The notes: a model not told the origin generated them from the letters alone. A DNA stretch of 64,000 nt from G963668435 sp963668435 (GCA_963668435.2 CAXXSC010000003.1:186001-250000); one strand, 5' to 3'; shown: positions 51,527-61,566, numbered from the stretch's first letter. Made by a program: numbers and translations.

Positions 51527-54500
51527 ATGCAATTCTTAATCCAACAGAGCGGTGCCAATTTTCTCGCACCGTCACTACTTAAGGGAAACGGCCAGACTGC
51601 TGAAGGGGACGGTTCTTTCAATACCCTTTTTGCCGCGATTGCCGAAAAAGCCGGGCTGACAGATACCGCTGGTGTGGAGATTACCAATCTCAACGATACC
51701 AGTATGGGTATCAGCATGGACGCCCCGTCGGCTGACATGGCTGTTCCCGCAGATAGTGACCTTCGGATAAACGAGATACCCGCTGCTATGGGGAGTACGC
51801 CGATCACAACGAGTGATTCTGAGGCGCCGCTTTCCGAGGATGAGAGTGTCGATGCCTCGATCGTGATAGCCGTTGAGGATGGCGAGGAGATCGTTGTCCC
51901 GGTAAGAATAAGCCTTCGACAGGTAGAGACTGCCGAGGGAAGTGACAGCGGCGAAAAATCACTCCAGCTTATCGTTCAGCCACTTGATGACACAGCCGAT
52001 CAGAAAACAGTGGAAAAGGCTGCCGTATTCCTGGCCTTTATGCTTGGCAGATCAGCGAAAGTGTCCGACATAGACGCGGTCGAGATTGTCGTTAGCGAAC
52101 CTGTTGCTGAAACAGATGTAAACGGCATCGCGACGGAAGAGCTTTCAGGTGCTGAAACAGCAACGATTCAGTCGGCTCCCGCCCAGATGGCAAATCCAAC
52201 CGTTTCTGTTGATGCAACTGTTGAAGCTGTCTCCGCAAAAACTGTTGGAGTGTCGCAAACTTCAGGTGATACCACCAGCGGCACGACCACTGCACAGACC
52301 CAATTGCCCGAGAGCGACACGGCACAAAGTAATACGGCCCAGACCGGTCATGAATCCTTCCGACAGCCAGCCGGAGCTGAAACCACGCAGGAAAGCGCAT
52401 CTGTCACTCCTCGGGAAACTGCTGATACAAGTCTGTTATCTGCATCGAAAATTGTTGGTGAAGACAGCAATTCCCTGACGGCAAATGAGACGCTCACGGC
52501 AGCTCTCAAAGACCGTACTGTGTCCGAAAAGACAGCTTCTTCCGATACGGTTCAGGAAAATGCGATAGATGCGGTAACGTCAGATAAACAAGCACATAGG
52601 AACGATGTTGAGCCTTCGGCTAAGAGCTTTGACATCGGTTCGGCCGATGAAATTCTGTCGACTGCTCTTTCCGCTGAAAGCAGCGAAAGTGAAAATACTT
52701 CGATACGGCTCCGTATAGAAATACCCCAGGAAGCCGTGGCCGAAAAAGCAGCCACCGGGACAGAAGAGGCCGCCGATGTACAGGGCGGGAAACTTATCGA
52801 TCTCATTCAGGCGCTGAACGGCGATAAGGGCGATGTCGAGATCGTTGTTACGACAGCCGATACCGCGGAAAACGATGTTACTACCGGTCAGGGCGCGATG
52901 CTCTCCGCCAAGGCCGTTGCTGTCGAAAATGCAGGAGATAAGCCCGCCAAAGCCTCTGAAACGGATGTCGCTGAGTCTGTCACAGCCAAGGAAAAGACCA
53001 CTGAGACCACTCCTGTTGCGGAAACCCTCAAAGACACAGCTGCGCCTTCCTCTGACAATGGCAAAACCGTTTCCGAAACGACAGAAACGCAGACGGCGGT
53101 AACGTTTGGATCCAATCATGAACGTTCTCATGAAACAAGCCAGGCAATTGATCAGACCAAGCCGGAAATCCGTATAGCTGAAAAAGATATCGCTCGTCAC
53201 GATCAGAAACCGGTTTCAACGGAAAACAACACTGCGAGTGAAACCAGTGTGAAACCGGATGAAACGACTGCTGCGAAGAGTGAATCTGTCACTGGTGAAG
53301 ATGCGGCACGGATTTCTGTGAGAGAAAATATCGAAACTGCAAAGACGTCTGTTGGCACGAAACAAGCCGATATGACAGCTTCTGAACTGGCTGTTCCAGA
53401 GACTTCTGACACGGAAAATGAAAGTGCTTTTACCAAGGTTGTTACTGACAGAAATACAGTGTCTTACGTTGAATCTGAAACGCTTGTTACACAACCTGAA
53501 ACAGCCGGGCAGAAAAGTGAAATCGGTGCTGACGAAGCAGCCGGATTGAAGCGTGAGATTAGCGCTGCTGAAACGCGAAAAGTACAGACTGTAAACAAGC
53601 AGGAAAGGATTCAGCCGGCTCCGGAATCCGATTCCCGAAACATTTCGGCTGCAAGCGATGAACAGGCTGCTGTTTCATCTGACAGCACTGAAAATTCGTC
53701 GATTGCAGACACGTCTCAAAGACTGAAAACCGTCTTGTCTGACACAAAAATTTCCGATACAGGTCAGACAGTCCAGACGACAGATGAGCCTGATGCCGAT
53801 GACCGGAATGTCAGTGTTTCCAAGGCTGTTCCCGTTTCACGTGTCAGGAGCGAATTCGCGAAAAAGGCTGCTGTCGTTTCCGCCGAAAAAGCTGTTGAGA
53901 CTTCAAATGGAGCGGCTGAAAAACAGCTTTCCGAGCCGGTTAATGAGACACAATCAGCAACAGTGGAAAACACTCTATCAAAGACCGATCTGCGCCCTGA
54001 AGGCAAGGTTATACAGTCAGATTTGCAGGCGGCTGAAGCTGATGTGAACAGTCCGAATACGGATAGGTCGGGAACTACCCGGACAAGCGTTTCAGACGGC
54101 ATAGTCAGTGAGCCTGTAACAATGTCATCGCTGAAGACAGCTGAGAACCAAGCAGTATCCGATGCCTCTGAGATGGCGGATACATCCACTCAGTCTTATA
54201 AGGGTGCGGATGTTGCCGTGACAACAAAAGCTTCGGCACAACCCGGTGTTGCAGAAAAATCGTCACAGGCAACAGAAGATGCCGCACCATTTGCTGAAAA
54301 TACGAAGCCGGAAAACGGATCAAACGGCAACGTGAAAGAGCGTATTTTCGTGAATTCCCTGCAGCGTGAGAGCATGGTCAGGGCGAATATCCGCAATGCT
54401 GAGACAAGCTCGACCGAAACGAGAGAATCAATCCCGGCTTCTACACAGAATACAGTTTCTTCGGCTGGAGAAATGGAAACTGTCCAGGCACCGGTCAGCA

Positions 54501-55663
54501 CTGTTCCCAACACAAGTGATCACGTTAAGGCAGATACTGTTTCGGGCCAGGGCCTGGAAACGACGAATGCATCTGCCGCGAAAGCCGTTGCCACAGACAC
54601 GGAAATTTCGGTTCCGGAAAGTTCAACTGCTCAAGAGACTAATGACAGCAGCGCCTACTCAACCACAGTAAAAACAGGGGTATCTGCAAATACAACCCGT
54701 CCGGAAATCATGAGATCCGAATTTGCCGAAGCCGAATCTGCCAATCCTGAGGTCCAGGTCGATACACCGGTTTCAAAGACAACTGTGACGACGGAACAGG
54801 CAGTAAGCGCAGAAATGAACTCTGATTCCGCAATGACTGTCCATACAGAGGAAACGGCACAGACTGCCGGTATTACTGCGGCGGCAAATAACAGGACTTT
54901 GAGCTCTGAAGGCAAGAAAAAAGCGAGTCCGGCGGAAAAAGCAGGTGAGGAGGCCCCGGTGCAGAGTGCCCGTACGCAGACACAGGTAACAGCTGCGCAG
55001 AACAGCGATTTCGGCGCCATGAACGGTGAATCGTTTGGATCGTCTGACAACGGTGAATCCCTGAACTGGCAGACTGATGGGGCCGACAGCATGAGTGGTG
55101 ATATCACAGCCGATAACGATACAGCTGCGGCTACGACAGTCCAGAACGATTTCAGCCGTATTATCAGGACAGCGAGTTCGGGCACCGAAAAAGCCCAGTC
55201 TTCGGCAATGTCGGCGGAATACGAGGAGCGTGTGTTCTCCTCTGTAGTGAGTCAGGCGAAATTCATGATCGGGCGGGGCAGTTCCAATGCTGTCATTACA
55301 CTCGATCCGCCGAGCCTCGGAAAGGTCCGTCTCGAGCTTGTGACCGAACAGTCAAAAGTCACGGGCCGTATTACAGTTGAGAGTAAGGAAGTTAAAGAAG
55401 TCATAGAGAACAGGATGAGCGAACTCAGCGACAGTCTTTCGAAGAGCGGACTTAAGGTTGAGAGTTTCGATGTTCAGGTTGGCCACAATTCCGGCACAGA
55501 CAGTTGGGCGAGACGTGAGGACACGGAACGAATGATGTCACAGATCCGTCAGGATCTCAGAAACGGCCAGTCTGTCTCTGATAACAATAATGCAGGGGAG
55601 TCGGCAGTTCTTTCACGGGCGCGGATGATTGCTCATGAAGGCGCCATTGACCTGACTGTTTAG
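51527..55663 (+). CDS. fliK: Very long flagellar hook-length control protein FliK
   Basis: A 1378-residue FliK, several times the usual 300-650. The N-terminal 190 residues hold some order (FNTLFAAIAEKAGL). Residues from about 200 to 1220 are low-complexity and probably disordered, rich in Ala, Ser, Thr, Glu, Asp and Val, with almost no aromatic residues. The folded C-terminal Flg_hook domain follows (VITLDPPSLGKVRLELV at about 1256-1272, LKVESFDVQVGH). It switches export specificity when the hook is complete. The frame is open throughout and the codon use is like its neighbours. Confidence 0.93.
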   Translation: MQFLIQQSGANFLAPSLLKGNGQTAEGDGSFNTLFAAIAEKAGLTDTAGVEITNLNDTSMGISMDAPSADMAVPADSDLRINEIPAAMGSTPITTSDSEAPLSEDESVDASIVIAVEDGEEIVVPVRISLRQVETAEGSDSGEKSLQLIVQPLDDTADQKTVEKAAVFLAFMLGRSAKVSDIDAVEIVVSEPVAETDVNGIATEELSGAETATIQSAPAQMANPTVSVDATVEAVSAKTVGVSQTSGDTTSGTTTAQTQLPESDTAQSNTAQTGHESFRQPAGAETTQESASVTPRETADTSLLSASKIVGEDSNSLTANETLTAALKDRTVSEKTASSDTVQENAIDAVTSDKQAHRNDVEPSAKSFDIGSADEILSTALSAESSESENTSIRLRIEIPQEAVAEKAATGTEEAADVQGGKLIDLIQALNGDKGDVEIVVTTADTAENDVTTGQGAMLSAKAVAVENAGDKPAKASETDVAESVTAKEKTTETTPVAETLKDTAAPSSDNGKTVSETTETQTAVTFGSNHERSHETSQAIDQTKPEIRIAEKDIARHDQKPVSTENNTASETSVKPDETTAAKSESVTGEDAARISVRENIETAKTSVGTKQADMTASELAVPETSDTENESAFTKVVTDRNTVSYVESETLVTQPETAGQKSEIGADEAAGLKREISAAETRKVQTVNKQERIQPAPESDSRNISAASDEQAAVSSDSTENSSIADTSQRLKTVLSDTKISDTGQTVQTTDEPDADDRNVSVSKAVPVSRVRSEFAKKAAVVSAEKAVETSNGAAEKQLSEPVNETQSATVENTLSKTDLRPEGKVIQSDLQAAEADVNSPNTDRSGTTRTSVSDGIVSEPVTMSSLKTAENQAVSDASEMADTSTQSYKGADVAVTTKASAQPGVAEKSSQATEDAAPFAENTKPENGSNGNVKERIFVNSLQRESMVRANIRNAETSSTETRESIPASTQNTVSSAGEMETVQAPVSTVPNTSDHVKADTVSGQGLETTNASAAKAVATDTEISVPESSTAQETNDSSAYSTTVKTGVSANTTRPEIMRSEFAEAESANPEVQVDTPVSKTTVTTEQAVSAEMNSDSAMTVHTEETAQTAGITAAANNRTLSSEGKKKASPAEKAGEEAPVQSARTQTQVTAAQNSDFGAMNGESFGSSDNGESLNWQTDGADSMSGDITADNDTAAATTVQNDFSRIIRTASSGTEKAQSSAMSAEYEERVFSSVVSQAKFMIGRGSSNAVITLDPPSLGKVRLELVTEQSKVTGRITVESKEVKEVIENRMSELSDSLSKSGLKVESFDVQVGHNSGTDSWARREDTERMMSQIRQDLRNGQSVSDNNNAGESAVLSRARMIAHEGAIDLTV

Positions 55664-55706
55664 GAAATGAAACAGCGAGCACTTCTATAGAAGGAGAATA
55701 TGCGCT

Positions 55707-56468
55707 ATGATGCCCCAGTCTACAGTTACGACAACGAGTTCCTACAGTTTGGAGACCTATTCTTCGAATGGGAATTTGTGGGGTGCGACGGAGTCTGATC
55801 TGAACGCTGAAGTCATCGAAGAGGAAGATGCGACTTCAGAACTGGGGAAGGATGAGTTTATGAAACTCCTCCTCGCCCAGATGCAGAATCAGGACCCGTT
55901 GAATCCTACGGACAACACGGAGTTCGTTGCCCAGCTTGCTCAGTTTACATCTCTTGAGCAGATGACGAACATGAATACGAGCCTTGAAGAGATGCTCGAA
56001 TCGAACGCAACGATCTCAGAGTCCATCAATTCTACTATGCTGATTAACTATATCGGTAAGAATGTCGATGCGGTGTCAAACTACTTCAATTTCGATGGCA
56101 ACGATCCTGTCGAACTGACATTTTATGCAGGATCAGATATCGTTGAGGGAACTCTTGACATCTATAATGCGAGCGATACGCTTGTTCGATCGATTGATCT
56201 TGCCGGTGTCGATTCGGGTGTCAATACAATCGAATGGGACGGTCTCTCGACCTATGGTACTCTACAGGAAGAAGGCGGCTATTATTACGACATGACCGCG
56301 TATGACATTCTTGATGAGAGTGTTTCGGTAACGCCAAAATTAACCGGCGTTGTCGATGGTGTCACGTATCTCGAAGGCGAGGCTCATCTCAAGATCGGCG
56401 ATATCCTGGTGCCGTTCCATTCAGTGAGCAATATTACGCAGCCTGATGAAGAAACTGTTGAGGAATAA
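55707..56468 (+). CDS. flgD: Flagellar hook assembly scaffold FlgD
   Basis: A 253-residue hook-cap protein needed to polymerise FlgE. The conserved N-terminal region shows LGKDEFMKLLLAQMQNQDP and NTEFVAQLAQFTSLEQM. The C-terminal part has Ig-like and tudor-like strands (DIVEGTLDIYNASD, NTIEWDG). AAGGAG lies before ATG 55707. Confidence 0.95.
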   Translation: MMPQSTVTTTSSYSLETYSSNGNLWGATESDLNAEVIEEEDATSELGKDEFMKLLLAQMQNQDPLNPTDNTEFVAQLAQFTSLEQMTNMNTSLEEMLESNATISESINSTMLINYIGKNVDAVSNYFNFDGNDPVELTFYAGSDIVEGTLDIYNASDTLVRSIDLAGVDSGVNTIEWDGLSTYGTLQEEGGYYYDMTAYDILDESVSVTPKLTGVVDGVTYLEGEAHLKIGDILVPFHSVSNITQPDEETVEE

Positions 56469-56516
56469 TACCTTTGTCGATACAATTGATTATTCAAGGG
56501 CGAAAGGAGGTGAATC

Positions 56517-56900
56517 ATGGCTGAATTGCTGACCGGACTTAACAGGCTTTCCGGGGCCGGCACCCAAAGCGGATTGACCCGGATCCAGCGGCAGGGAAGA
56601 GATTTGACATTTTCCGATGTGCTCAAGGCACGTCTTGAAAAGGAATCGGGAATCTCATTCAGCGCCCATACTGTCGAACGTCTCAGAGAACGCGGCATTT
56701 CACTGGATGATGTTCAGCTTAACCGCCTGTCAGAGGCTGTCCAAAAGGCCGAGGCCAAGGGTGGCGATGATACGCTTGTGATGCTGGATGATAAGGCATT
56801 CATAGTCAGTGTTCCCAACAGGACTGTTATTACAGCCATGACCGGCGACTCTATGAAAGAGAACGTGTTCACTAACATCGACAGTGCGGTGATTGCATAG
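56517..56900 (+). CDS. Flagellar operon protein of the TIGR02530 type
   Basis: A 127-residue protein with a strong AAAGGAGG before ATG 56517. The core FSAHTVERLRERGISLDD, DTLVMLDDKAFIVSVPN and NRTVITAM match the conserved small protein found between flgD and flgE in many phyla. Its function is not established. The last part ends NVFTNIDSAVIA, which is typical. Confidence 0.85.
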   Translation: MAELLTGLNRLSGAGTQSGLTRIQRQGRDLTFSDVLKARLEKESGISFSAHTVERLRERGISLDDVQLNRLSEAVQKAEAKGGDDTLVMLDDKAFIVSVPNRTVITAMTGDSMKENVFTNIDSAVIA

Positions 56901-56941
56901 AAAAGGGAAATAGAAAAAAGAACGCAACATAACATAAACAA

Positions 56942-56994
56942 CAGGCCGGACCTCGTTGAGGAAGCCTGACACCGCCGACCGACCGACGCGGTGT
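56942..56994 (+). promoter_or_regulatory. Two consecutive hairpins in the flgE leader
   Basis: CAGGC/GCCTG (56942-56946 with 56964-56968) encloses CCTC/GAGG. Next to it ACACCGC (56969-56975) pairs with GCGGTGT (56988-56994) around a loop of three CGAC repeats. They end 9 bases before the AAGGAGG of flgE. Confidence 0.5.
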
Positions 56995-57017
56995 AGCGAG
57001 CACAAGGAGGCAGCACA

Positions 57018-59147
57018 ATGTCACAGCGGTCAATGTATACCGCAGTGAGCGGTATTCGAAACCAGCAGACTTACATGGATGTTATCGCCAATAACATCTC
57101 GAACTCGGGAACCATGGGGTTCAAGAAGGGCAGGATTACCTTCGAAGAGTCATTTTCGCTCCTGCTTCAGGGCGCCTCGCGTCCTCCCGGAGATCAGGGC
57201 GGTGTCAACCCGCTTCAGATCGGTAACGGTAGTTCCATTGGTTCCATTGACAACATTTTTGTCCAGGGAAATATCCAGTCGACCGGTAATATGACTGATC
57301 TCGCGATCAGGGGTGACGGTTTCTTTGTTGTCAACGATGGTCAGCGCGATTATTACACACGCGCCGGTTCTTTCCAGTGGGATTCCAACGGAAAGCTGGT
57401 TATTCCGTTTAACGGTATGAAAGTCCAGGGCCGTCTGGCCAACGCGGATGGTCAGGTCAACGAAGGTTCCACCATCGGTGATATCACGGTGCCTTTCGGT
57501 ACTGTCGATAAGGCGAAAGCAACCGAAACGGTCAATTTCGTCGGTAATCTCGATGCCCAGGAACAGCCGGTCGGTACCATTCTCCAGACAGACAGGCTGT
57601 ATGCCAAGGAGATAGCTGGCGATACAAGTGATGTCAACCTTCTCTACGCCAAGGGTAATGCCGATCTCCAGATCACTGGTATGTCCAGCATGTCCACCAC
57701 CGTTACCGTAACCTCGACCGCTGATGCAAGCGGTGTTTCCAAGACAGTGAACTACACATATGTGGCTACCGATACCGGTGATTCGAGCCAGGATTTCCAT
57801 ACTCTGGATGATCTGATTGCTGAAATCAATACCGATTTCGGTTCCACACATCTGACAGTGGCCATGAACACTGACGGTGCATTGGAATTCAACAATGTCG
57901 GTGGTGCTAACAATATTCTTACCATCTCAAGTGTGAACTCGGTGCTTAACAAGGCGCTTTCTTCCGCCAATGGCACTGTCGGTGAAAAAATAACCGACGA
58001 ATTCTCTCATGTGGCCAAGTCAACAGACGATCTGACCATTCTCAGGAACTCCGTTGGTGACAGTCTCGGACTCGCATTGGCAGACACTATCAGCATCAGC
58101 GGTCGTGTGGGCGGCACCGAGATCGATTCTGTTGAGGGCGGCACTGCCGATCCCTATGCTGTCAATGTTGATGACGGTACCGGGCAGAGCCTTACCTATG
58201 GTGATTTTGCCACTTATGTCAAAACTTCTTTCAATATTACGAATCAGACCGGTGTTGTGATCGATGCTGCAACCGGCTCGTTGATTATTAATGGTGACGG
58301 CGGTATGGAGAACGAGCTCAGCGCTATCAACATTACAACCGATGCCGCCACGACTGGTGGTACCGCCGCCAATTTTGACCGTGTTTTCGATGCCACCGTC
58401 GGTAACTGGGACATCACCCAGGATGCCGAGGATGTGACCCATGAGGCATCGGTACGCGTTTTCGACTCGCTCGGTAATGCCCATACACTGACTCTGACAC
58501 TTGTCAAGGATGTCAAGCTTCCCAATACCTGGGACTGGAGTGTTGCTGTTCCTGAACCGGCAGAGCTCTCCGGTGGTTATGAGGGTACTATGACGTTCGA
58601 TGCCAATGGCGCACTCGAGTCCTTTTCCTATTCACAGGGTGCCAACTCGCTGACATTCGATCCGAAGACCGGCGCGGAAGTTCCTGTCGAAATGGTGCTC
58701 AATTTCGGCACTCTGGGCGGCACCGACGGTATCACGCAGTTCTCGAGCAACTCGACGGTGATTGCCAAGGATCAGGATGGTTATTCCTCGGGTGCGCTTG
58801 ATAGTGTCAATATTGATGAATCCGGCCAGATTACCGGTCTTTATACCAACGGTAACAGCCGTCTGATCGCACAGCTTGTTCTGGCCACATTCAACAACCC
58901 GGCCGGTCTCGAGCGTGTGGGTGACAACACGTATGATATTTCCGCCAACTCCGGTCTCGCGATCCTCGGTTTCGCGGGAACCTCGATCAATGCGACGATT
59001 ACTCCGGGTGCGGTAGAGATGTCGAATGTTGATATCGCGGAAGAGTTCACCAACATGATCCTCGCGCAGCGTACTTTCCAGGCGAATGCCCGTACGATCA
59101 CGACTTCTGACGAAATCCTGCAGGAGACGGTGAACCTGAAACGGTAA
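57018..59147 (+). CDS. flgE: Flagellar hook protein FlgE
   Basis: A 709-residue hook subunit, longer than the enteric form but like other long FlgE proteins. The rod/hook N-terminus (SMYTAVSGIRNQQTYMDVIANN in parts, ISNSGTMGFKK) and C-terminus (FTNMILAQRTFQANARTI, ILQETVNLKR) flank a long variable surface region (residues 180-560). AAGGAGG lies 8 bases before ATG 57018. Confidence 0.96.
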   Translation: MSQRSMYTAVSGIRNQQTYMDVIANNISNSGTMGFKKGRITFEESFSLLLQGASRPPGDQGGVNPLQIGNGSSIGSIDNIFVQGNIQSTGNMTDLAIRGDGFFVVNDGQRDYYTRAGSFQWDSNGKLVIPFNGMKVQGRLANADGQVNEGSTIGDITVPFGTVDKAKATETVNFVGNLDAQEQPVGTILQTDRLYAKEIAGDTSDVNLLYAKGNADLQITGMSSMSTTVTVTSTADASGVSKTVNYTYVATDTGDSSQDFHTLDDLIAEINTDFGSTHLTVAMNTDGALEFNNVGGANNILTISSVNSVLNKALSSANGTVGEKITDEFSHVAKSTDDLTILRNSVGDSLGLALADTISISGRVGGTEIDSVEGGTADPYAVNVDDGTGQSLTYGDFATYVKTSFNITNQTGVVIDAATGSLIINGDGGMENELSAINITTDAATTGGTAANFDRVFDATVGNWDITQDAEDVTHEASVRVFDSLGNAHTLTLTLVKDVKLPNTWDWSVAVPEPAELSGGYEGTMTFDANGALESFSYSQGANSLTFDPKTGAEVPVEMVLNFGTLGGTDGITQFSSNSTVIAKDQDGYSSGALDSVNIDESGQITGLYTNGNSRLIAQLVLATFNNPAGLERVGDNTYDISANSGLAILGFAGTSINATITPGAVEMSNVDIAEEFTNMILAQRTFQANARTITTSDEILQETVNLKR

Positions 59148-59204
59148 TTTTTTCTGAATTAGTGAAAAGTTTTTGTATATTGTATTATAACGACTATGGC
59201 TGAA

Positions 59205-59239
59205 GCGGGAACCGAATACCGGGACCATCCGGTTCCCGC
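59205..59239 (+). promoter_or_regulatory. Stable hairpin after flgE, before flbD
   Basis: GCGGGAACCG (59205-59214) pairs perfectly with CGGTTCCCGC (59230-59239) around 15 bases. No U-tract follows. It may protect the flgE mRNA 3' end or shape the flbD leader. Confidence 0.55.
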
Positions 59240-59310
59240 AGGCCGGAAGTGTCAAACGTGCCGGGATATATTTGGGCGCAGATGAGGGGTCCCGGAAGAA
59301 GAGGTGCTCC

Positions 59311-59517
59311 ATGATACACCTTACAAGAATCAATGACACGCATTTCGTTATTAACGCGGAGCTGATCGAACTTATCGAGTCCAGCCCCGATACGATCGTG
59401 TCTTTAACCAACGGCCACAAGTATCTCGTTAAGGATACGGTCGATGATGTGGTCAATAAAGTCGTTGCGTACAAACGAAGTATCGCTGAAAGAGTACTCG
59501 ACAGAGACGAGTCGTAA
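59311..59517 (+). CDS. flbD: Flagellar protein FlbD (FlbD/SwrD family)
   Basis: A 68-residue protein. MIHLTRINDTHFVINAELIE is the hallmark start, followed by ESSPDTIVSLTNGHKYLV and a VDDVVNKVVAYKR helix. In Bacillus the related SwrD increases motor power. ATG 59311 has GAGG 7 bases upstream. It stands before motA, as is common. Confidence 0.92.
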   Translation: MIHLTRINDTHFVINAELIELIESSPDTIVSLTNGHKYLVKDTVDDVVNKVVAYKRSIAERVLDRDES

Positions 59518-59541
59518 AGAAAGAAAAATGAGGGATCTGTT

Positions 59542-60309
59542 ATGGATCTTGCAAGTGTAATAGGCCTTGCCGCTGGTTTGGCATTTATTTTCATGGCGGT
59601 TATCTTCAGTGGCAGTGTCATGTTGTTCGTTGATATCAAGTCGATGCTTATCGTGGTCGGCGGTACAGCCGGTGCAACATTGATGCATTATCCGCTTGCC
59701 GATATGATAGGCTTGGTCAAGGTGCTGCAGAAAGCGTTCCTCCATAAAGAGGAGACGCCGATGGACACGATTAAAACACTTGTCAGTTTCGCTGAAACTG
59801 CGCGTCGCGAGGGTATCCTCTCACTCGAGCAGCAGGCGGCATCCCTTGATGACGAGTTTCTTAAAACCGGTATCACACTTGCTGTGGATGGTACTGAGCC
59901 GGAACATATACGTGATATCATGACTACCGAGATCAACTATATCGCTGAACGTCACAAAGTAGGCGCCGGTATTTTTGAAACTATGGCGATGTTCGGTCCG
60001 GCTTTCGGCATGATCGGTACGCTGATCGGTCTCATAGGTATGCTTGCGCAGATGAACGATCCTTCGTCGATTGGTGGTAATATGGCAGTGGCGCTCATCA
60101 CGACGCTGTACGGTTCTTTTATCGCAAATATGCTTTGTATCCCCATTGCGGGTAAGCTTAAGGCCCGCTCGGCTGGTGAGGTTCTCATCAAAGAGCTGTG
60201 TATCGAGGGTATCATGTCGATCCAGTCTGGTGACAATCCACGTATTGTCGAGGACAAGCTCAAGGCCTTTATATCGCCGTCGTTGAGGGAAACGAAGGAA
60301 GAAGAGTAG
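59542..60309 (+). CDS. motA: Flagellar motor stator protein MotA
   Basis: A 255-residue membrane protein with four helices that conducts ions with MotB and drives FliG. It shows ASVIGLAAGLAFIFMAVI, MLIVVGGTAGATLMHYP, the cytoplasmic loop (RREGILSLEQQA) and FGPAFGMIGTLIGLIGMLAQM. Whether protons or sodium drive it cannot be told with confidence. motB follows 9 bp later. Confidence 0.95.
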   Translation: MDLASVIGLAAGLAFIFMAVIFSGSVMLFVDIKSMLIVVGGTAGATLMHYPLADMIGLVKVLQKAFLHKEETPMDTIKTLVSFAETARREGILSLEQQAASLDDEFLKTGITLAVDGTEPEHIRDIMTTEINYIAERHKVGAGIFETMAMFGPAFGMIGTLIGLIGMLAQMNDPSSIGGNMAVALITTLYGSFIANMLCIPIAGKLKARSAGEVLIKELCIEGIMSIQSGDNPRIVEDKLKAFISPSLRETKEEE

Positions 60310-60318
60310 GCGGCCGTC

Positions 60319-61026
60319 ATGGCTAAAAAGAAGAAACAGGAAGAATGCCCGCCAGCCGGAGCGCCGGCATGGATGGCGACATACGGCGATATGATGACGC
60401 TGCTGCTATGTTTCTTCGTTCTTCTGGTATCGATGTCCACGATGGAGATCGAGAAGTTCAAGGCTGCGGCGGCATCGCTCAAGGGCGCTCTTTCGGTCCT
60501 GCCTTTCCAGGAACGGATAATGCCGGAACCGATGACACCGAAAACGGCCGATCAGAAAAAACGGTCGAAAAGTCGAAACCGGCAGCGTGCTGTCGCCAGG
60601 CTCAGGCGTATAATAATTGAAGAGAATCTGTCCGGCGTGGTCAAGGTCAGCGAAGAAGAGGGTGGTGTTCACATCACTATAGGCGATCCGGCTCTCTTTG
60701 ATTCCGGCAGGTCTGACATCAAACCGGCATTCGTGCCAATTCTCGATGGAATTGTCGAGGTTATAGCCTCCGGAACGGGCGAGGAAAACATCCGGGTCGA
60801 GGGGCACACCGACGACAGGCCGATTCATACGATGCAGTACGATGATAACTGGGAGCTATCGATCGCGCGTTCGCTTTCAGTGATACGGTATATCCGCGGA
60901 AAGGAAAAAATCGATCCGAAACGCCTTCGACCAGTTGGCTGCGGCGAATATCATCCGGTTGACACGAACACAACACCGGAGGGAAGAGCTAACAATCGCA
61001 GGGTCGAGATATATATAGAGATGTAA
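60319..61026 (+). CDS. motB: Flagellar motor stator protein MotB
   Basis: A 235-residue stator subunit. The N-terminal helix PAWMATYGDMMTLLLCFFVL contains the ion-binding Asp. A plug/linker region follows, then an OmpA-like peptidoglycan-binding domain (VEGHTDDRPIHTMQYDDNWE, RPVGCGEYHP, NNRRVEIYI). Length is short-typical. Confidence 0.95.
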   Translation: MAKKKKQEECPPAGAPAWMATYGDMMTLLLCFFVLLVSMSTMEIEKFKAAAASLKGALSVLPFQERIMPEPMTPKTADQKKRSKSRNRQRAVARLRRIIIEENLSGVVKVSEEEGGVHITIGDPALFDSGRSDIKPAFVPILDGIVEVIASGTGEENIRVEGHTDDRPIHTMQYDDNWELSIARSLSVIRYIRGKEKIDPKRLRPVGCGEYHPVDTNTTPEGRANNRRVEIYIEM

Positions 61027-61086
61027 AACGGCGTTTTAACTGAAAGAATGTAATTTGTTCGGCATATTATACCGGAGGGTAGCAAC

Positions 61087-61566
61087 GTGGCATCGAAAAA
61101 TATGAATCTCATTATTGTCATCCTGGTCATTTTGATCATCGATGTGATAGGGGGCTACTTTATCGGAAAACAGGTAATGGTGCCCATGACCTATGAGCGT
61201 GAGCTGAGCGAGGGCGGCGGCGAAGGCGGCAAAGACGATGTCGAGGAAGGCGATTTTACCGAACCCGGTATTGTCCATAACCTCGAGCCGATCAACCTCA
61301 ATCCGGCAAATTCGATGGGAGAGGTTTTTTCCTGCACGTTAAGCCTTGTGGCGCCGGATGAAACCGTAATTCCCGAACTTACCTCCCGCAATGACCAAAT
61401 AGTTGACATCATTCTCAACTATCTATCGGCGAAAAACGTGACAGAGCTTAATGATGTCACCATGCGTGAGGAATACCGTAAAGAGATGACTGAACGAATC
61501 AATGCTGTAATAACATCGGGTAAGATTGTCAATATCTACATTACCCAGTGGATTCTTCAGATGTAA
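61087..61566 (+). CDS. fliL: Flagellar basal body-associated protein FliL
   Basis: A 159-residue single-pass membrane protein around the stator. GTG 61087 has GGAGG 8 bases upstream. The helix is MNLIIVILVILIIDVIGGYF, followed by an acidic glycine linker and the FliL domain (ELTSRNDQIVDIILNYLSAK, EYRKEMTERINAVI). It lies between motB and fliM. Confidence 0.9.
   Translation: MASKNMNLIIVILVILIIDVIGGYFIGKQVMVPMTYERELSEGGGEGGKDDVEEGDFTEPGIVHNLEPINLNPANSMGEVFSCTLSLVAPDETVIPELTSRNDQIVDIILNYLSAKNVTELNDVTMREEYRKEMTERINAVITSGKIVNIYITQWILQM

Noticed and set aside
51527..55663. FliK as two genes merged by error
   Set aside because: No internal start with a ribosome site or second domain was seen; the low-complexity composition is uniform across the middle.
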